Source: Mucilaginibacter pedocola (GTDB lineage Bacteria > Bacteroidota > Bacteroidia > Sphingobacteriales > Sphingobacteriaceae). Taken from it: a stretch of DNA of 64,000 bases. The translations under genes and the position numbers were made by a program. Location: the NCBI RefSeq assembly GCF_002013915.1, contig NZ_MBTF01000039.1, positions 272,766-336,765 on the forward strand, read 5' to 3'. Below, piece after piece: positions 18,643 to 27,044 of this stretch (the first letter of the stretch is position 1; each line of letters opens with the position of its first letter). Under the pieces are notes generated by a model. That model had not been told where the DNA came from and searched no databases. It saw only the letters and a program-made list of their open reading frames with translations.

Positions 18643-19270
18643 CAGAACCTGGCGGGCCATGGTGATGGCCATCATGTCCGCTTACACGACCCGCTCGATG
18701 GCACAGGCTGATGAATTACAACAGCTGGCACTCAATATCGAAAAACTGACACAGTTCAAGGCGATCCTATCCGATATGAAGAAAGGCTATGCCATCTATC
18801 AGCAGGGCTATGGCTTGGTCAGCAATATCTCCAAAGGGAATTTCGACCTGCATCATGTTTACCTCACCGGCCTGATGGCAGTGAGCCCGGCCGTACGAAA
18901 TAACCCCCGGGTCGCCCAGATCATCGAACAGCAGAGTGGCCTGATGAATGAGTATAAACGCTATGCTATGTGTTTCCGGCAAAGCGGCAGTTTCGCTGCC
19001 GGGGAACTGGCTTATTTTGAGCGGGTCTATGGCCAGCTTATCCATCAAAGCAATATCAATGCGGACCAGTTGGCCGATGTGGCAACAGCGGGTAAGCTCC
19101 GGATGTCCGATGACGACAGGCTAACGGCGATCGAACGTATCTACAGCCAAAGCAGCGACCAGTTGCAATTCCTCCGATGGTTCAACCGCAAAGCTATTTT
19201 GCTTAGCCTTGGACGGAGCAAGGACCTTCAAGATACACGGATGCTTAAAAGCCTATACGGCCTGAAATAA
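18629..19270 (+). CDS. TerB-like conjugation protein, second copy
   Basis: A 213-residue paralogue of the preceding gene: signal-like N-terminus ending SMAQ, block KKGYAIYQQGYGLVSNISKG, then NFDLHHVYLTGLMAVSP, and the ending RMLKSLYGLK. The overlap of 14 bases with the upstream copy and the common order point to tandem duplication. Probably periplasmic and part of, or a chaperone for, the mating channel. Confidence 0.7.
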   Translation: MGTFSRTWRAMVMAIMSAYTTRSMAQADELQQLALNIEKLTQFKAILSDMKKGYAIYQQGYGLVSNISKGNFDLHHVYLTGLMAVSPAVRNNPRVAQIIEQQSGLMNEYKRYAMCFRQSGSFAAGELAYFERVYGQLIHQSNINADQLADVATAGKLRMSDDDRLTAIERIYSQSSDQLQFLRWFNRKAILLSLGRSKDLQDTRMLKSLYGLK

Positions 19271-19282
19271 AAAACGATCATC

Positions 19283-20488
19283 ATGAAAAAGATAACGATC
19301 ATGAGCACCCTGATGGCGCTCACAGGGACCTTATTCCCTTTTTTTTCCTATGCCCAGAACCTGTCCGGTGACATCCACGGGCTGCAGGGCGTACTGGATA
19401 ATATCTACAACGAGATGCTGCCGATGTGCAGCCAGTTGATCGGCGTGGCGAGGGGTATCGCCGGCTTCGGCGCCTTATGGTATATCGCTGCGCGCGTCTG
19501 GCGGCACCTCGCCAACGCGGAACCGGTGGACCTTTACCCGCTGTTAAGGCCATTTGCCCTCGGCATGGCGGTGCTCCTGTTCCCAACGGTCATCGCGCTG
19601 ATCAATGGTATCATGAACCCAACCGTGGCCGCGACCGGTGGTATGGTCCAACGTTCGGAAGCGGCCATCGAACGACTGTTGAAACAGAAACAGGCCGCCA
19701 TCGAAAAGACAGGCACCTGGCAAATGTATGTCGGCGAGAATGGCGGCGGAGACCGCGATAAATGGTATAAATATACCCATCCGAAGGGCGAGAATGAAGG
19801 CTTCATCGATGGTATCGGCAATGACGTGAAATTCGCAATGGACAAGGCCGCTTATAACTTCCGCAACAGTGTCAAGCAATGGCTGAGCGAGGTCCTTCAG
19901 GTCATCTATGAAGCGGCCGCCCTTTGTATCAATACCATCCGTACCTTCTACCTTATCGTGCTGGCGATCCTCGGACCGCTGGTGATCGGGCTGTCGGTTT
20001 ACGATGGCTTCCAGCATGTCCTGACCAGTTGGCTGGCCAAATACCTGAATGTTTTCCTGTGGCTCCCGGTCGCCAATATTTTCGGGAGCATCATCGGCAA
20101 GGTCCAGGAGAATATGATCCGGCTGGACATCAGCCAGGTACAAAGTGCAGGCGACACATTCTTCAGCTCCACGGACACCGCCTACCTGATCTTCCTGCTC
20201 ATCGGCATCGTCGGTTACTTCACAGTTCCCGCTGTGGCAGGCTACATCATCAACCCGGGCGGGAACAATGGCTTGCTGAACAAGATCACCAGCCTGGCAT
20301 CGGTCAGCCTGGGCAATATTAGTTCAACTTCACAGGCCGCCGGTGCTTCGGCAGGCGGACGTATGGCCAACGGGCTGAAGAATATCGCCAATGCGCCGGG
20401 GGACTTTCTCGAAGGTTACCGGTCAGCAGGCGGCGACGTGAACGCCCAACAGGCAGAGAAACTCAATGGCAACCCTAAAAAACAATAA
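19283..20488 (+). CDS. traJ: TraJ-like multi-spanning conjugation protein
   Basis: A 401-residue membrane protein with a signal-like start, the conserved TraJ block NEMLPMCSQLIGVARGIAGF, then GALWYIAARVWRHLANAEPV, and about six membrane helices. The Gly/Ala/Asn-rich tail is probably disordered. This is the VirB6-like inner-membrane channel part. The next gene starts one base after its stop. ATG at 19301 is an alternative start. Confidence 0.88.
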   Translation: MKKITIMSTLMALTGTLFPFFSYAQNLSGDIHGLQGVLDNIYNEMLPMCSQLIGVARGIAGFGALWYIAARVWRHLANAEPVDLYPLLRPFALGMAVLLFPTVIALINGIMNPTVAATGGMVQRSEAAIERLLKQKQAAIEKTGTWQMYVGENGGGDRDKWYKYTHPKGENEGFIDGIGNDVKFAMDKAAYNFRNSVKQWLSEVLQVIYEAAALCINTIRTFYLIVLAILGPLVIGLSVYDGFQHVLTSWLAKYLNVFLWLPVANIFGSIIGKVQENMIRLDISQVQSAGDTFFSSTDTAYLIFLLIGIVGYFTVPAVAGYIINPGGNNGLLNKITSLASVSLGNISSTSQAAGASAGGRMANGLKNIANAPGDFLEGYRSAGGDVNAQQAEKLNGNPKKQ

Positions 20489-20489
20489 C

Positions 20490-21107
20490 ATGTTCACACA
20501 TTTGAAAAACATCGAAACGGCCTTCCAGCAGAACAAGAAGATCGTCGCATTGGTCATCCTGAGCAGTGCCGCGGTGATGATCGCCGCGATCTGGTTCGCT
20601 TATCATGCCTACCAGCAAGCGAACGCCCGCGTTTATGTAATGGCCAACGGAAAAGTGATCGAAGCGTTAGCGGCCGACCGCCGGGAGAACATCCCCGTCG
20701 AGGCCCGTGACCACATCCGGATGTTCCACCAATATTTCTTTACGCTGGACCCGGATGAAAAAGTGATCGATGAGCACATCGGCAAAGCACTTTACTTAGC
20801 TGATGAAAGCGCGCGAAATCAATACAACGGCCTCAAAGAAAAGAACTTTTACAATAATGTGATCTCGGGCAATATCAGCCAGCAGATACAGGTCGACAGC
20901 ATCCGGCTGGACATGGACCAGTATCCCTATCATTTCACCTGTTACGTGCTGGAAAAACTGATCCGTTCGACATCGACCATTCATAAGGTGCTGGTCACAG
21001 AAGGCTACCTGCGCAATGTCGGACGGTCGGACAATAATCCGCACGGTTTCCTGATCGAGAAGTGGGAGACCGTTGCGAACCGGGATACCAACATCAACCA
21101 GCCATGA
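20490..21107 (+). CDS. traK: TraK-like conjugation protein (VirB8-like)
   Basis: A 205-residue protein: short cytoplasmic N-terminus (MFTHLKNIETAFQQNKKI), one membrane helix, and a periplasmic VirB8-like domain (EARDHIRMFHQYFFTLDPDE). I chose the ATG at 20490, which directly follows the traJ stop, over 20466. It ends in an ATGA overlap with the next gene. Confidence 0.88.
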   Translation: MFTHLKNIETAFQQNKKIVALVILSSAAVMIAAIWFAYHAYQQANARVYVMANGKVIEALAADRRENIPVEARDHIRMFHQYFFTLDPDEKVIDEHIGKALYLADESARNQYNGLKEKNFYNNVISGNISQQIQVDSIRLDMDQYPYHFTCYVLEKLIRSTSTIHKVLVTEGYLRNVGRSDNNPHGFLIEKWETVANRDTNINQP

Positions 21108-21325
21108 TGAGGAAGACCATGAACGGATTGAGCCGCAAGTATAACGCCTGCGCACCAAGTGTGCGTGCCGGGTACCTGTTCGCGTTCTGCGCGGTCTTTC
21201 TTGCCCTGCTGTGGCTCGGCATCCGACTGATCCGGTTCGACCAGTTCAGCAAAGCAAAAATACCGGCCTACATCGGCCGCCCTTCGGGGCCAATGCTCCC
21301 CGATACGACCAAACATCAAAAATAA
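21104..21325 (+). CDS. TraL-like small membrane protein
   Basis: A 73-residue protein with one membrane helix (YLFAFCAVFLALLWLGIRLI). The start ATG overlaps the traK stop, and its last base is the first base of the traM start. Position between traK and traM and the size suggest TraL; sequence similarity alone is too short to be sure. Confidence 0.65.
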   Translation: MMRKTMNGLSRKYNACAPSVRAGYLFAFCAVFLALLWLGIRLIRFDQFSKAKIPAYIGRPSGPMLPDTTKHQK

Positions 21326-22335
21326 TGACCATGGAAAAGCAACGAAAATTCTACCTGGTATTACCATTACTCGTGATACCTTTTCTGACAATGGCCTTCT
21401 GGGCCCTCGGCGGTGGCCGGGGCACCGGGCCGGCCGCAATGGCCAAGGGACTCGATACCGACCTGCCTGAAGCGCAATTCCGGGAAAAAGAAGGCGGTAA
21501 GCTGGCCGTCTACCAAGCCGCCCAGCGTGATTCCAGCGGGGACGGCGTCAGTCCCGACTTTCTCCGGTCTTTGGGCATGAAGAAAGACACCACGGCCGGC
21601 TTGGCCGCGAACCCCGGCGCGGATGAACAAGCGCTCCTGATACAGCAGAAACTGGCCGCATTGCAGCGACAGCTCGGTAACCCCGTACCGGAGGCCGAAC
21701 GGCCCTATTATTCGGAGCCCGCACCCAACAGGCGTACGGAAAGAACATCACCGCCTAATGTCCAGGCCGAAGACCCTGAACTCCGCCAACTGGACAAGAT
21801 GCTGGACAAGATCCAGGCCATCCAGAACCCGGCGGCGGCCGTCCCTCAGGAGAAACCCAAAAGTGAACCTGCAAACCCGTTCCGCGCGATACGCGCAGCC
21901 ATCGACGGCAAGCAAAAGGTGGCGGACGGCGCCGCAGTGAAATTGAAACTGACCGACACGGCGACCATCAAAGGGCAGCTTTTCGGTGCGGGGCAGGCGC
22001 TCTACGGGGTCGGACAGGTCGCGAACCAACGCTTACTCATTACGGTCAGGAATATCCGGGTCGGGGACAACATCATCCCGGTCGACCTGACCGTCTTCGG
22101 CACCGATGGCATGCCCGGCATCCCGGCACCCGAAGCCGAACTGGGGGGCGCGGTAAGCAACGGGGCCGACAATGCGATCCAAAGCATGCAGGTCATGACC
22201 ATGGACCAAAGCCTCGGGGCACAGGCAGCGGCAGGAGGGATCAATGCCGCCAAAGGCCTGTTCAGTAAAAAAATAAAGAAGATCAGGGTGAAGCTTTCCG
22301 ATGACCAGGCCGTCCTGCTTAAACTTAATAACTGA
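21325..22335 (+). CDS. traM: TraM-like conjugation protein (VirB10-like)
   Basis: A 336-residue protein: N-terminal membrane anchor (FYLVLPLLVIPFLTMAFWAL), a Pro/Gln-rich periplasmic linker (residues 60-200) and a C-terminal domain with AVKLKLTDTATIKGQLFGAG, the Bacteroidetes TraM core that corresponds to VirB10. Somewhat shorter than the roughly 400-450 residues common in CTnDOT-like elements. The expected traN partner does not follow. Confidence 0.85.
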   Translation: MTMEKQRKFYLVLPLLVIPFLTMAFWALGGGRGTGPAAMAKGLDTDLPEAQFREKEGGKLAVYQAAQRDSSGDGVSPDFLRSLGMKKDTTAGLAANPGADEQALLIQQKLAALQRQLGNPVPEAERPYYSEPAPNRRTERTSPPNVQAEDPELRQLDKMLDKIQAIQNPAAAVPQEKPKSEPANPFRAIRAAIDGKQKVADGAAVKLKLTDTATIKGQLFGAGQALYGVGQVANQRLLITVRNIRVGDNIIPVDLTVFGTDGMPGIPAPEAELGGAVSNGADNAIQSMQVMTMDQSLGAQAAAGGINAAKGLFSKKIKKIRVKLSDDQAVLLKLNN

Positions 22336-22337
22336 TC

Positions 22338-23372
22338 ATGAAACAATTGCCGAACAGGGTCCTCCTGGCGATCAGGGCCTGGGATGACCGCAGAAAAGAA
22401 CTGGAGCCCTTGCTAAAGGCGGGCCACACCGATGAACCGACGGTGCGGGTGCTCCAACTGGAACATATGCGGAAAGCCCGGCACCGGCTTAATGAATACG
22501 CGCGGCCCGATGAGCGCCCTTTCCTCCTGCTGCTGAATAACCAGGTCAGGAAATTAGAGCGGCAACTGCGGCCCAACCTGTTCCTGCGACTCTTGTCCCG
22601 GTTAAAGGACCGGCTTATCGATGGCCCGTTGTACCTCTCCCGACGGGCGAAACAAAGGGAACTCAACATGAGCGGCCTTAAGACCAGGTTAAGGGATTCC
22701 GGTTTCGGCCACCTTGCCGGTAAACTCGAGCGGCACCTCGACCCGGAAATGAACGCGGTGACGATACCCATGGATTTTAGGCTGAATGAAGAAAAAGGCC
22801 TGAAATATGACCTGTCATTCGAAAAGGACATGAACGGCGACTATCAGTTCAACCGGGTAGCGGGCAGTTTGCTGGAAAAAGGAGAAACGGTCCGTTCACA
22901 AGTGTTCGATCTTTCCGAATGGCCGGACCTGTCTTCCAACCAGATCTGGAACCTGTTGGAAGGCCGGGCGCTGAAACAGCATTACACCGATATATCAGGG
23001 CACCGGAACAGTTGCTGGTTGCAGGTGGGCAAGAACGGGCTCGAACGTTCGGCCCCGGAGAACGGTTTCGATCTCCGGGCCGCTTTGGCGGACTTGCCCG
23101 CGATCACACGCAACAAGGACGAACTCATCCGTTACCTGGAGAACGGGCAAATGGTGCCGGCGCTTTGGAAACAAGGCCGGAATTACCTCCGCATCCAGGT
23201 GCAGGCCGACCCGAACAGCAAGTCAGTAAAGCTCTTTGACGAACAGGCGCAACAGACCACCGCGGAGAAACTGGACCAGAAAATAGCCAAACTTGGCCCG
23301 CGTGTCAGAACGCTGGGACAAGGCACCACCAAGAACAAACGTGCACAACGCCGTAAACAACAACTATCATAA
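22338..23372 (+). CDS. Hypothetical protein sharing a domain with 24180-26258
   Basis: A 344-residue soluble protein. Residues 1-120 are basic and helical. Residues 125-330 form a domain that aligns with the C-terminus of the 692-residue protein two genes downstream: IWNLLEGRALKQHYTD against FNLMEGRAVYKQLYN, ENGFDLRAAL against NYGFDLDAVL, and a common ending in a Lys/Arg-rich tail (NKRAQRRKQQ). It sits where traN is expected but does not look like TraN. Such domains occur in Bacteroidetes mobile elements; the basic tails hint at nucleic-acid contact, which is inference. Confidence 0.6.
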   Translation: MKQLPNRVLLAIRAWDDRRKELEPLLKAGHTDEPTVRVLQLEHMRKARHRLNEYARPDERPFLLLLNNQVRKLERQLRPNLFLRLLSRLKDRLIDGPLYLSRRAKQRELNMSGLKTRLRDSGFGHLAGKLERHLDPEMNAVTIPMDFRLNEEKGLKYDLSFEKDMNGDYQFNRVAGSLLEKGETVRSQVFDLSEWPDLSSNQIWNLLEGRALKQHYTDISGHRNSCWLQVGKNGLERSAPENGFDLRAALADLPAITRNKDELIRYLENGQMVPALWKQGRNYLRIQVQADPNSKSVKLFDEQAQQTTAEKLDQKIAKLGPRVRTLGQGTTKNKRAQRRKQQLS

Positions 23373-23378
23373 CCACAA

Positions 23379-24176
23379 ATGAACGAACTCAATGAGTACT
23401 TAGACCAGGTCATCCAAGGTGATTGCCTGGATATCATGCCACAGTTACCTGCACAAAGTATCGACCTGATCCTCTGCGACCTGCCTTACGGTACCACACA
23501 GAACCCCTGGGACGAGGTCATCGACCTCGGCGAACTATGGAAGAATTACCAGCGGCTGATCAAGCCGAACGGCGTCATCGCCCTGACCGGGCACGGGCTG
23601 TTCACCGGCAAACTGATGATGAGCCAGCCTGATATGTTCCGGTATAAATTCGTTTGGATCAAGTCCAAGGCGCCGAATTTCCTCCAGGCCAAACAACAGC
23701 CGCTGAAAAAGCACGAGGATGTCTGCATATTCTATCGCAAGCGGCCGACCTATAACCCGCAGATGACCATGGGGAAGCCCTATGATACAGGTTGGCGTAA
23801 GCCGGGTCAAACAGGCAGCTACGGTAATTACAAACCGGTCTACCGGTCCAGTACCGGTCAGCGGTACCCGCTCGACCTCATCTTTATGGAAGACCCCCAT
23901 CCTGACTGGGTCTACTGTAATACGGCCGAACTGGAAGGCAAGACCCATCATCCCAATCAAAAACCGGTCGCGCTGGGGCAATACCTTGTGCGCACTTATA
24001 CAGAACCCGGCCAGGTCGTGCTTGATAATGCCTGCGGCAGCGGCTCGTTCCTTGTAGCGGCCGCCAAAGAGGGCCGGCATTTCATCGGGATCGAAAAGAA
24101 CCAACACAGCCGAAGATTAAAGACCGAGGCCATCGACTTTATCGAGGTCTGCCGGGAACGTTTAAAGACCGCATAG
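23379..24176 (+). CDS. Beta-class site-specific DNA methyltransferase
   Basis: A 265-residue amino-methyltransferase (N4-cytosine or N6-adenine). Catalytic motif IV, LILCDLPYGT (residues 31-40), comes before the SAM-binding motif I, LDNACGSGSFLVAA (around 212-225), which is the beta-class order; THHPNQKP marks the usual motif X. DLPYG instead of DPPYG is common in phage and mobile-element enzymes. No restriction enzyme is adjacent, so it is an orphan that may protect the element or hide it from host restriction. It is encoded between two proteins that share a domain, with spacings of six and three bases. Confidence 0.88.
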   Translation: MNELNEYLDQVIQGDCLDIMPQLPAQSIDLILCDLPYGTTQNPWDEVIDLGELWKNYQRLIKPNGVIALTGHGLFTGKLMMSQPDMFRYKFVWIKSKAPNFLQAKQQPLKKHEDVCIFYRKRPTYNPQMTMGKPYDTGWRKPGQTGSYGNYKPVYRSSTGQRYPLDLIFMEDPHPDWVYCNTAELEGKTHHPNQKPVALGQYLVRTYTEPGQVVLDNACGSGSFLVAAAKEGRHFIGIEKNQHSRRLKTEAIDFIEVCRERLKTA

Positions 24177-24179
24177 CTT

Positions 24180-26258
24180 ATGGACAAGGCGCGTAATTTT
24201 TCAGAGTTAAAACAGGAACTGGAGGAACTTGGGTTCCCCTTACCGAGGATCATCGATCCCATCCGGCAGGCCATAAATGAAGGGCAGTTGTCCAGGATGG
24301 TCACCTATACGGAAGGCCCTTACCAGGCGACGCTTGACCTCGGGCAGGATGACCTCGGGCGGTTCCAGCTCTTCAGCTACACCCTTCAGCACCAGCAGGG
24401 GAAGCGGGCGGCCACTACCCTGGCCTTTGAAAGCGACGTACCACTGGGCGACGCCGAGCGGCTGATCACATCCCGCATCGCCAATGGCCGGCGCAAGGTG
24501 CCCGATAGCCATATCCCGCTCTTTTTGACAGACGTCGAACGGGAACAAGTCCGCTTGGACCAGGCGACCGGGAAGATACAAAATGCAGGATCGGCCCAGG
24601 GAACCGGCGAACAAAAGATCGGAACAGCAAAGGAGGCCAAAATGGATACCAGTATCAATTTTTATGAATTGAAGGAAGAATTAGCCGCATTAGGGTTCAA
24701 CCAGCCGGAGGTCATAGATACCCTACGCGAGATATTTTCGGGCCAGCCATGGATCGATCACACGATACAGGTCGATGGCCGGGAGGCCGGGGAATGGATG
24801 GCCAGTTACGATATTATATTGGACCAGTCGAAGAACGGGCGGCTGAACCATTACTGCTATACTGCCTACTTGGCCCATCAGGACGACCAGGACCTCCTGC
24901 GTTCCCAAACATTCGCCCCGGATGTCCCGGCAGCGATGGCCATCGACCTCTTAAAGGAAAGGACGAAATTCCCGGAAGTACATGGCTTCGACCAGGCCAT
25001 GCCGCTTTCGCTCGATAGAACGAAAGAATGGATCGCGTCCTATTTGGCACCTGATGACATCGAATCGAAATTAAAAGCCTTGCAGGAGCGATTGGCGGTA
25101 ACTGGGTTCGACGGGCTTGATGTGCTGGCACAATTGCGGGAGCCGCTCGAAAAGAAAATGAGCAGGTTCTTTGTGAAAACATCGGATGAGACCAAAGACG
25201 CTGAGTTCTTCTTCACGCTGAGGTTCCGCCCCTCGGGCATAGGCCAGGTCGTACCTTGTTATTACTCGGCCTTCGTCCTCCCGCACGATATTGAATTAAG
25301 GCAGCGGATCGCCGCAGAACCGCAAAGATACCCGCTGGGCCAAAACTTCCAGCCGGAAGTGCATTGCGCAGATGCCATTGCATTCCTCCGCACCTGGTTA
25401 CCCATACAACCCGATCATAAACATGTACAATCCACGACCATGACGCCGGAAGACGTCAGGACCATTTTAAATCAAAATCAAAAGATCATGAACACGGAAA
25501 ATCTAAAATTCTTGCAAAAAACACTGCTGAACCTGGGGTTCGGCGAGCAAGTGAACAAGCAACTGGAAAAGAACATGGAAAACAAAGTTCCCGAGTTCGC
25601 CCTCAGCGCCAAGCATGAGTTCAACCAGCAGAAGGTCGATTATAACTTACATTTCAAAGCCGGTGAGAACCAGGAAATGTATTTCTTCAACAAGTTCGAC
25701 GCCAGCCTTGGCAAAGGGACCGACAAGCAACAGGACCAGACCTTTTACATCAATAAAGGAAATGGCGTGACCGCCAAAGAGGCCTTCAACCTGATGGAAG
25801 GCCGGGCGGTCTACAAACAACTTTATAACCGCGAAGGCGAAGGTTACCACGCCTGGCTGCAGTTGGATGACAAGAACCTGACCCCGGGTGGCAACAAAGA
25901 GATCAGGCGCTTCAACGAGAACTACGGCTTCGACCTGGACGCCGTACTCAAAGGCAAAGGCATCAAAGAACTCAATACGCCGGAAGGCACCGATAACCTC
26001 TACCGTTCGCTCAAAAAAGGCAACGTCCAGCAGATCACCGTCGACCGTAACGGTACAGACCAGAAATACTATATCTCTGCCAGCCCGCAGTTCAAGACCG
26101 TCGACTTGTACGACCACCAACAGAAACGCATCAAACGCGAAGAACTGCTCAAACCGGAACAAATACAGAAAACCGGCAAAACGCAAAAAAAGAACGAGGA
26201 GCAAAAGGAGGGGCTGCCCGAAAAAAAGCCGCGCAGGCAAAATAAGATGAGCGCCTAA
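24180..26258 (+). CDS. Multi-repeat hypothetical protein of the ICE
   Basis: A 692-residue protein made of repeated units. Residues 1-130 (NFSELKQELEELGFPLPRII) and 155-290 (NFYELKEELAALGFNQPEVI) are copies of one domain; residues 295-405 (LKALQERLAVTGFDGLDVLA) are a third, more diverged copy. Residues 440-665 are the domain shared with the protein at 22338-23372 (FNLMEGRAVYKQLYN). It ends in a basic tail (KKPRRQNKMSA). No enzymatic motif is seen. It closes the transfer operon and is followed by a terminator. Confidence 0.65.
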   Translation: MDKARNFSELKQELEELGFPLPRIIDPIRQAINEGQLSRMVTYTEGPYQATLDLGQDDLGRFQLFSYTLQHQQGKRAATTLAFESDVPLGDAERLITSRIANGRRKVPDSHIPLFLTDVEREQVRLDQATGKIQNAGSAQGTGEQKIGTAKEAKMDTSINFYELKEELAALGFNQPEVIDTLREIFSGQPWIDHTIQVDGREAGEWMASYDIILDQSKNGRLNHYCYTAYLAHQDDQDLLRSQTFAPDVPAAMAIDLLKERTKFPEVHGFDQAMPLSLDRTKEWIASYLAPDDIESKLKALQERLAVTGFDGLDVLAQLREPLEKKMSRFFVKTSDETKDAEFFFTLRFRPSGIGQVVPCYYSAFVLPHDIELRQRIAAEPQRYPLGQNFQPEVHCADAIAFLRTWLPIQPDHKHVQSTTMTPEDVRTILNQNQKIMNTENLKFLQKTLLNLGFGEQVNKQLEKNMENKVPEFALSAKHEFNQQKVDYNLHFKAGENQEMYFFNKFDASLGKGTDKQQDQTFYINKGNGVTAKEAFNLMEGRAVYKQLYNREGEGYHAWLQLDDKNLTPGGNKEIRRFNENYGFDLDAVLKGKGIKELNTPEGTDNLYRSLKKGNVQQITVDRNGTDQKYYISASPQFKTVDLYDHQQKRIKREELLKPEQIQKTGKTQKKNEEQKEGLPEKKPRRQNKMSA

Positions 26259-26351
26259 AATAACCCGTGTATCCTATCACATTTTTCCAAAAAACATTAC
26301 CTTGCCCCAATAGCCGGCGACCTGCCGGTCAATTGTGATAAGGTTTAGGTT

Positions 26352-26390
26352 AACGCCCCCTTGCAGCGAGTGCAGCGGGGCGTTGTTTTT
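26352..26390 (+). terminator. Rho-independent terminator of the transfer operon
   Basis: AACGCCCC (26352-26359) pairs with GGGGCGTT (26377-26384); an inner TGCA/TGCA helix closes the loop, and GTTTTT follows. It lies 94 bases after the last gene of the operon. Confidence 0.85.
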
Positions 26391-26492
26391 AAACTTGCCT
26401 TTCTATTCGTTCCCTATTTCACGCTACTTGAAAAGTAAAACAATTTTATTTTTTTGTGCTTAATGTCATTGCGTTTCAACCGCCTTGCAATT

Positions 26493-26500
26493 TATCTTTG
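26493..26500 (+). promoter_or_regulatory. Promoter box TATCTTTG in front of a relic
   Basis: TATCTTTG fits TAnnTTTG, with TTG at 26469-26471 and 21 bases between, the usual Bacteroidetes spacing. It is placed for the GNAT relic starting at 26507. Confidence 0.5.
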
Positions 26501-26506
26501 CCGTCT

Positions 26507-26757
26507 ATGCTAAAGCCAATAAAGATCGAGAACGACAACCTGCTGATACATTCTTTCGATGCTACCGACCTTCAAAAATAGCCGGCAATGGTCAAAGGTA
26601 TTTTCGCTTTGTTCTCGGATCCCAAAAAAGGTATCGCGTTTAACCGTTGCAGAAAATTACCTGAAAGAGCTTTAGAGATCTATTGGCTTTCCCCGACGAT
26701 ATAAAAGATCCTGGCTGATAGATATCAAATACCGGGATGTCTCTATTATCTGAAATT
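26507..26757 (+). pseudogene. Relic of a GNAT-type acetyltransferase
   Basis: The start MLKPIKIENDNLLIHSFDAT is interrupted by TAG at 26579. Further text appears in other frames: MVKGIFALFSDPKK, then TVAENYLKEL and RSWLIDIKYRDVSII. The order (substrate-loop start, LFSD segment, AE-x-YL helix) fits the first half of GNAT acetyltransferases. At least one stop and one frameshift make it non-functional. Family call is from pattern memory only. Confidence 0.45.
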
Positions 26758-27044
26758 TCAGCGTAGTAGTATCGAAATAGCCACTGATTCATCTAAACCA
26801 GCGGCTTCCTAAATCCAGCTGGTCATGTTGGCCCGCATCACGTGCTGTTGATGTATCATTAGCGTGCGTAAGGTTGTATCAGAAGCGAACATAGGAACTG
26901 CCGCCTAATTGCAAGTACTTAATAATCAACTTATTGACTTTTTGGCACAAAGATAGAGACATGAAGTAAGTTGCTAAGGAACAGGTATTTATGGACCGAA
27001 TCCTAAAACGGATAGTATCCGCCTAACATTAACCAATACTTATT
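26758..27044 (+). other. Intergenic region before the permease gene
   Basis: No coding signal. It must hold the promoter for the ABC permease, but I see no clear box. Confidence 0.4.

Noticed and set aside
17956..19270. Tellurite resistance function for the TerB-like genes
   Set aside because: The label comes from weak similarity; position inside the transfer operon and similarity to the TraI-like protein argue for a transfer role.
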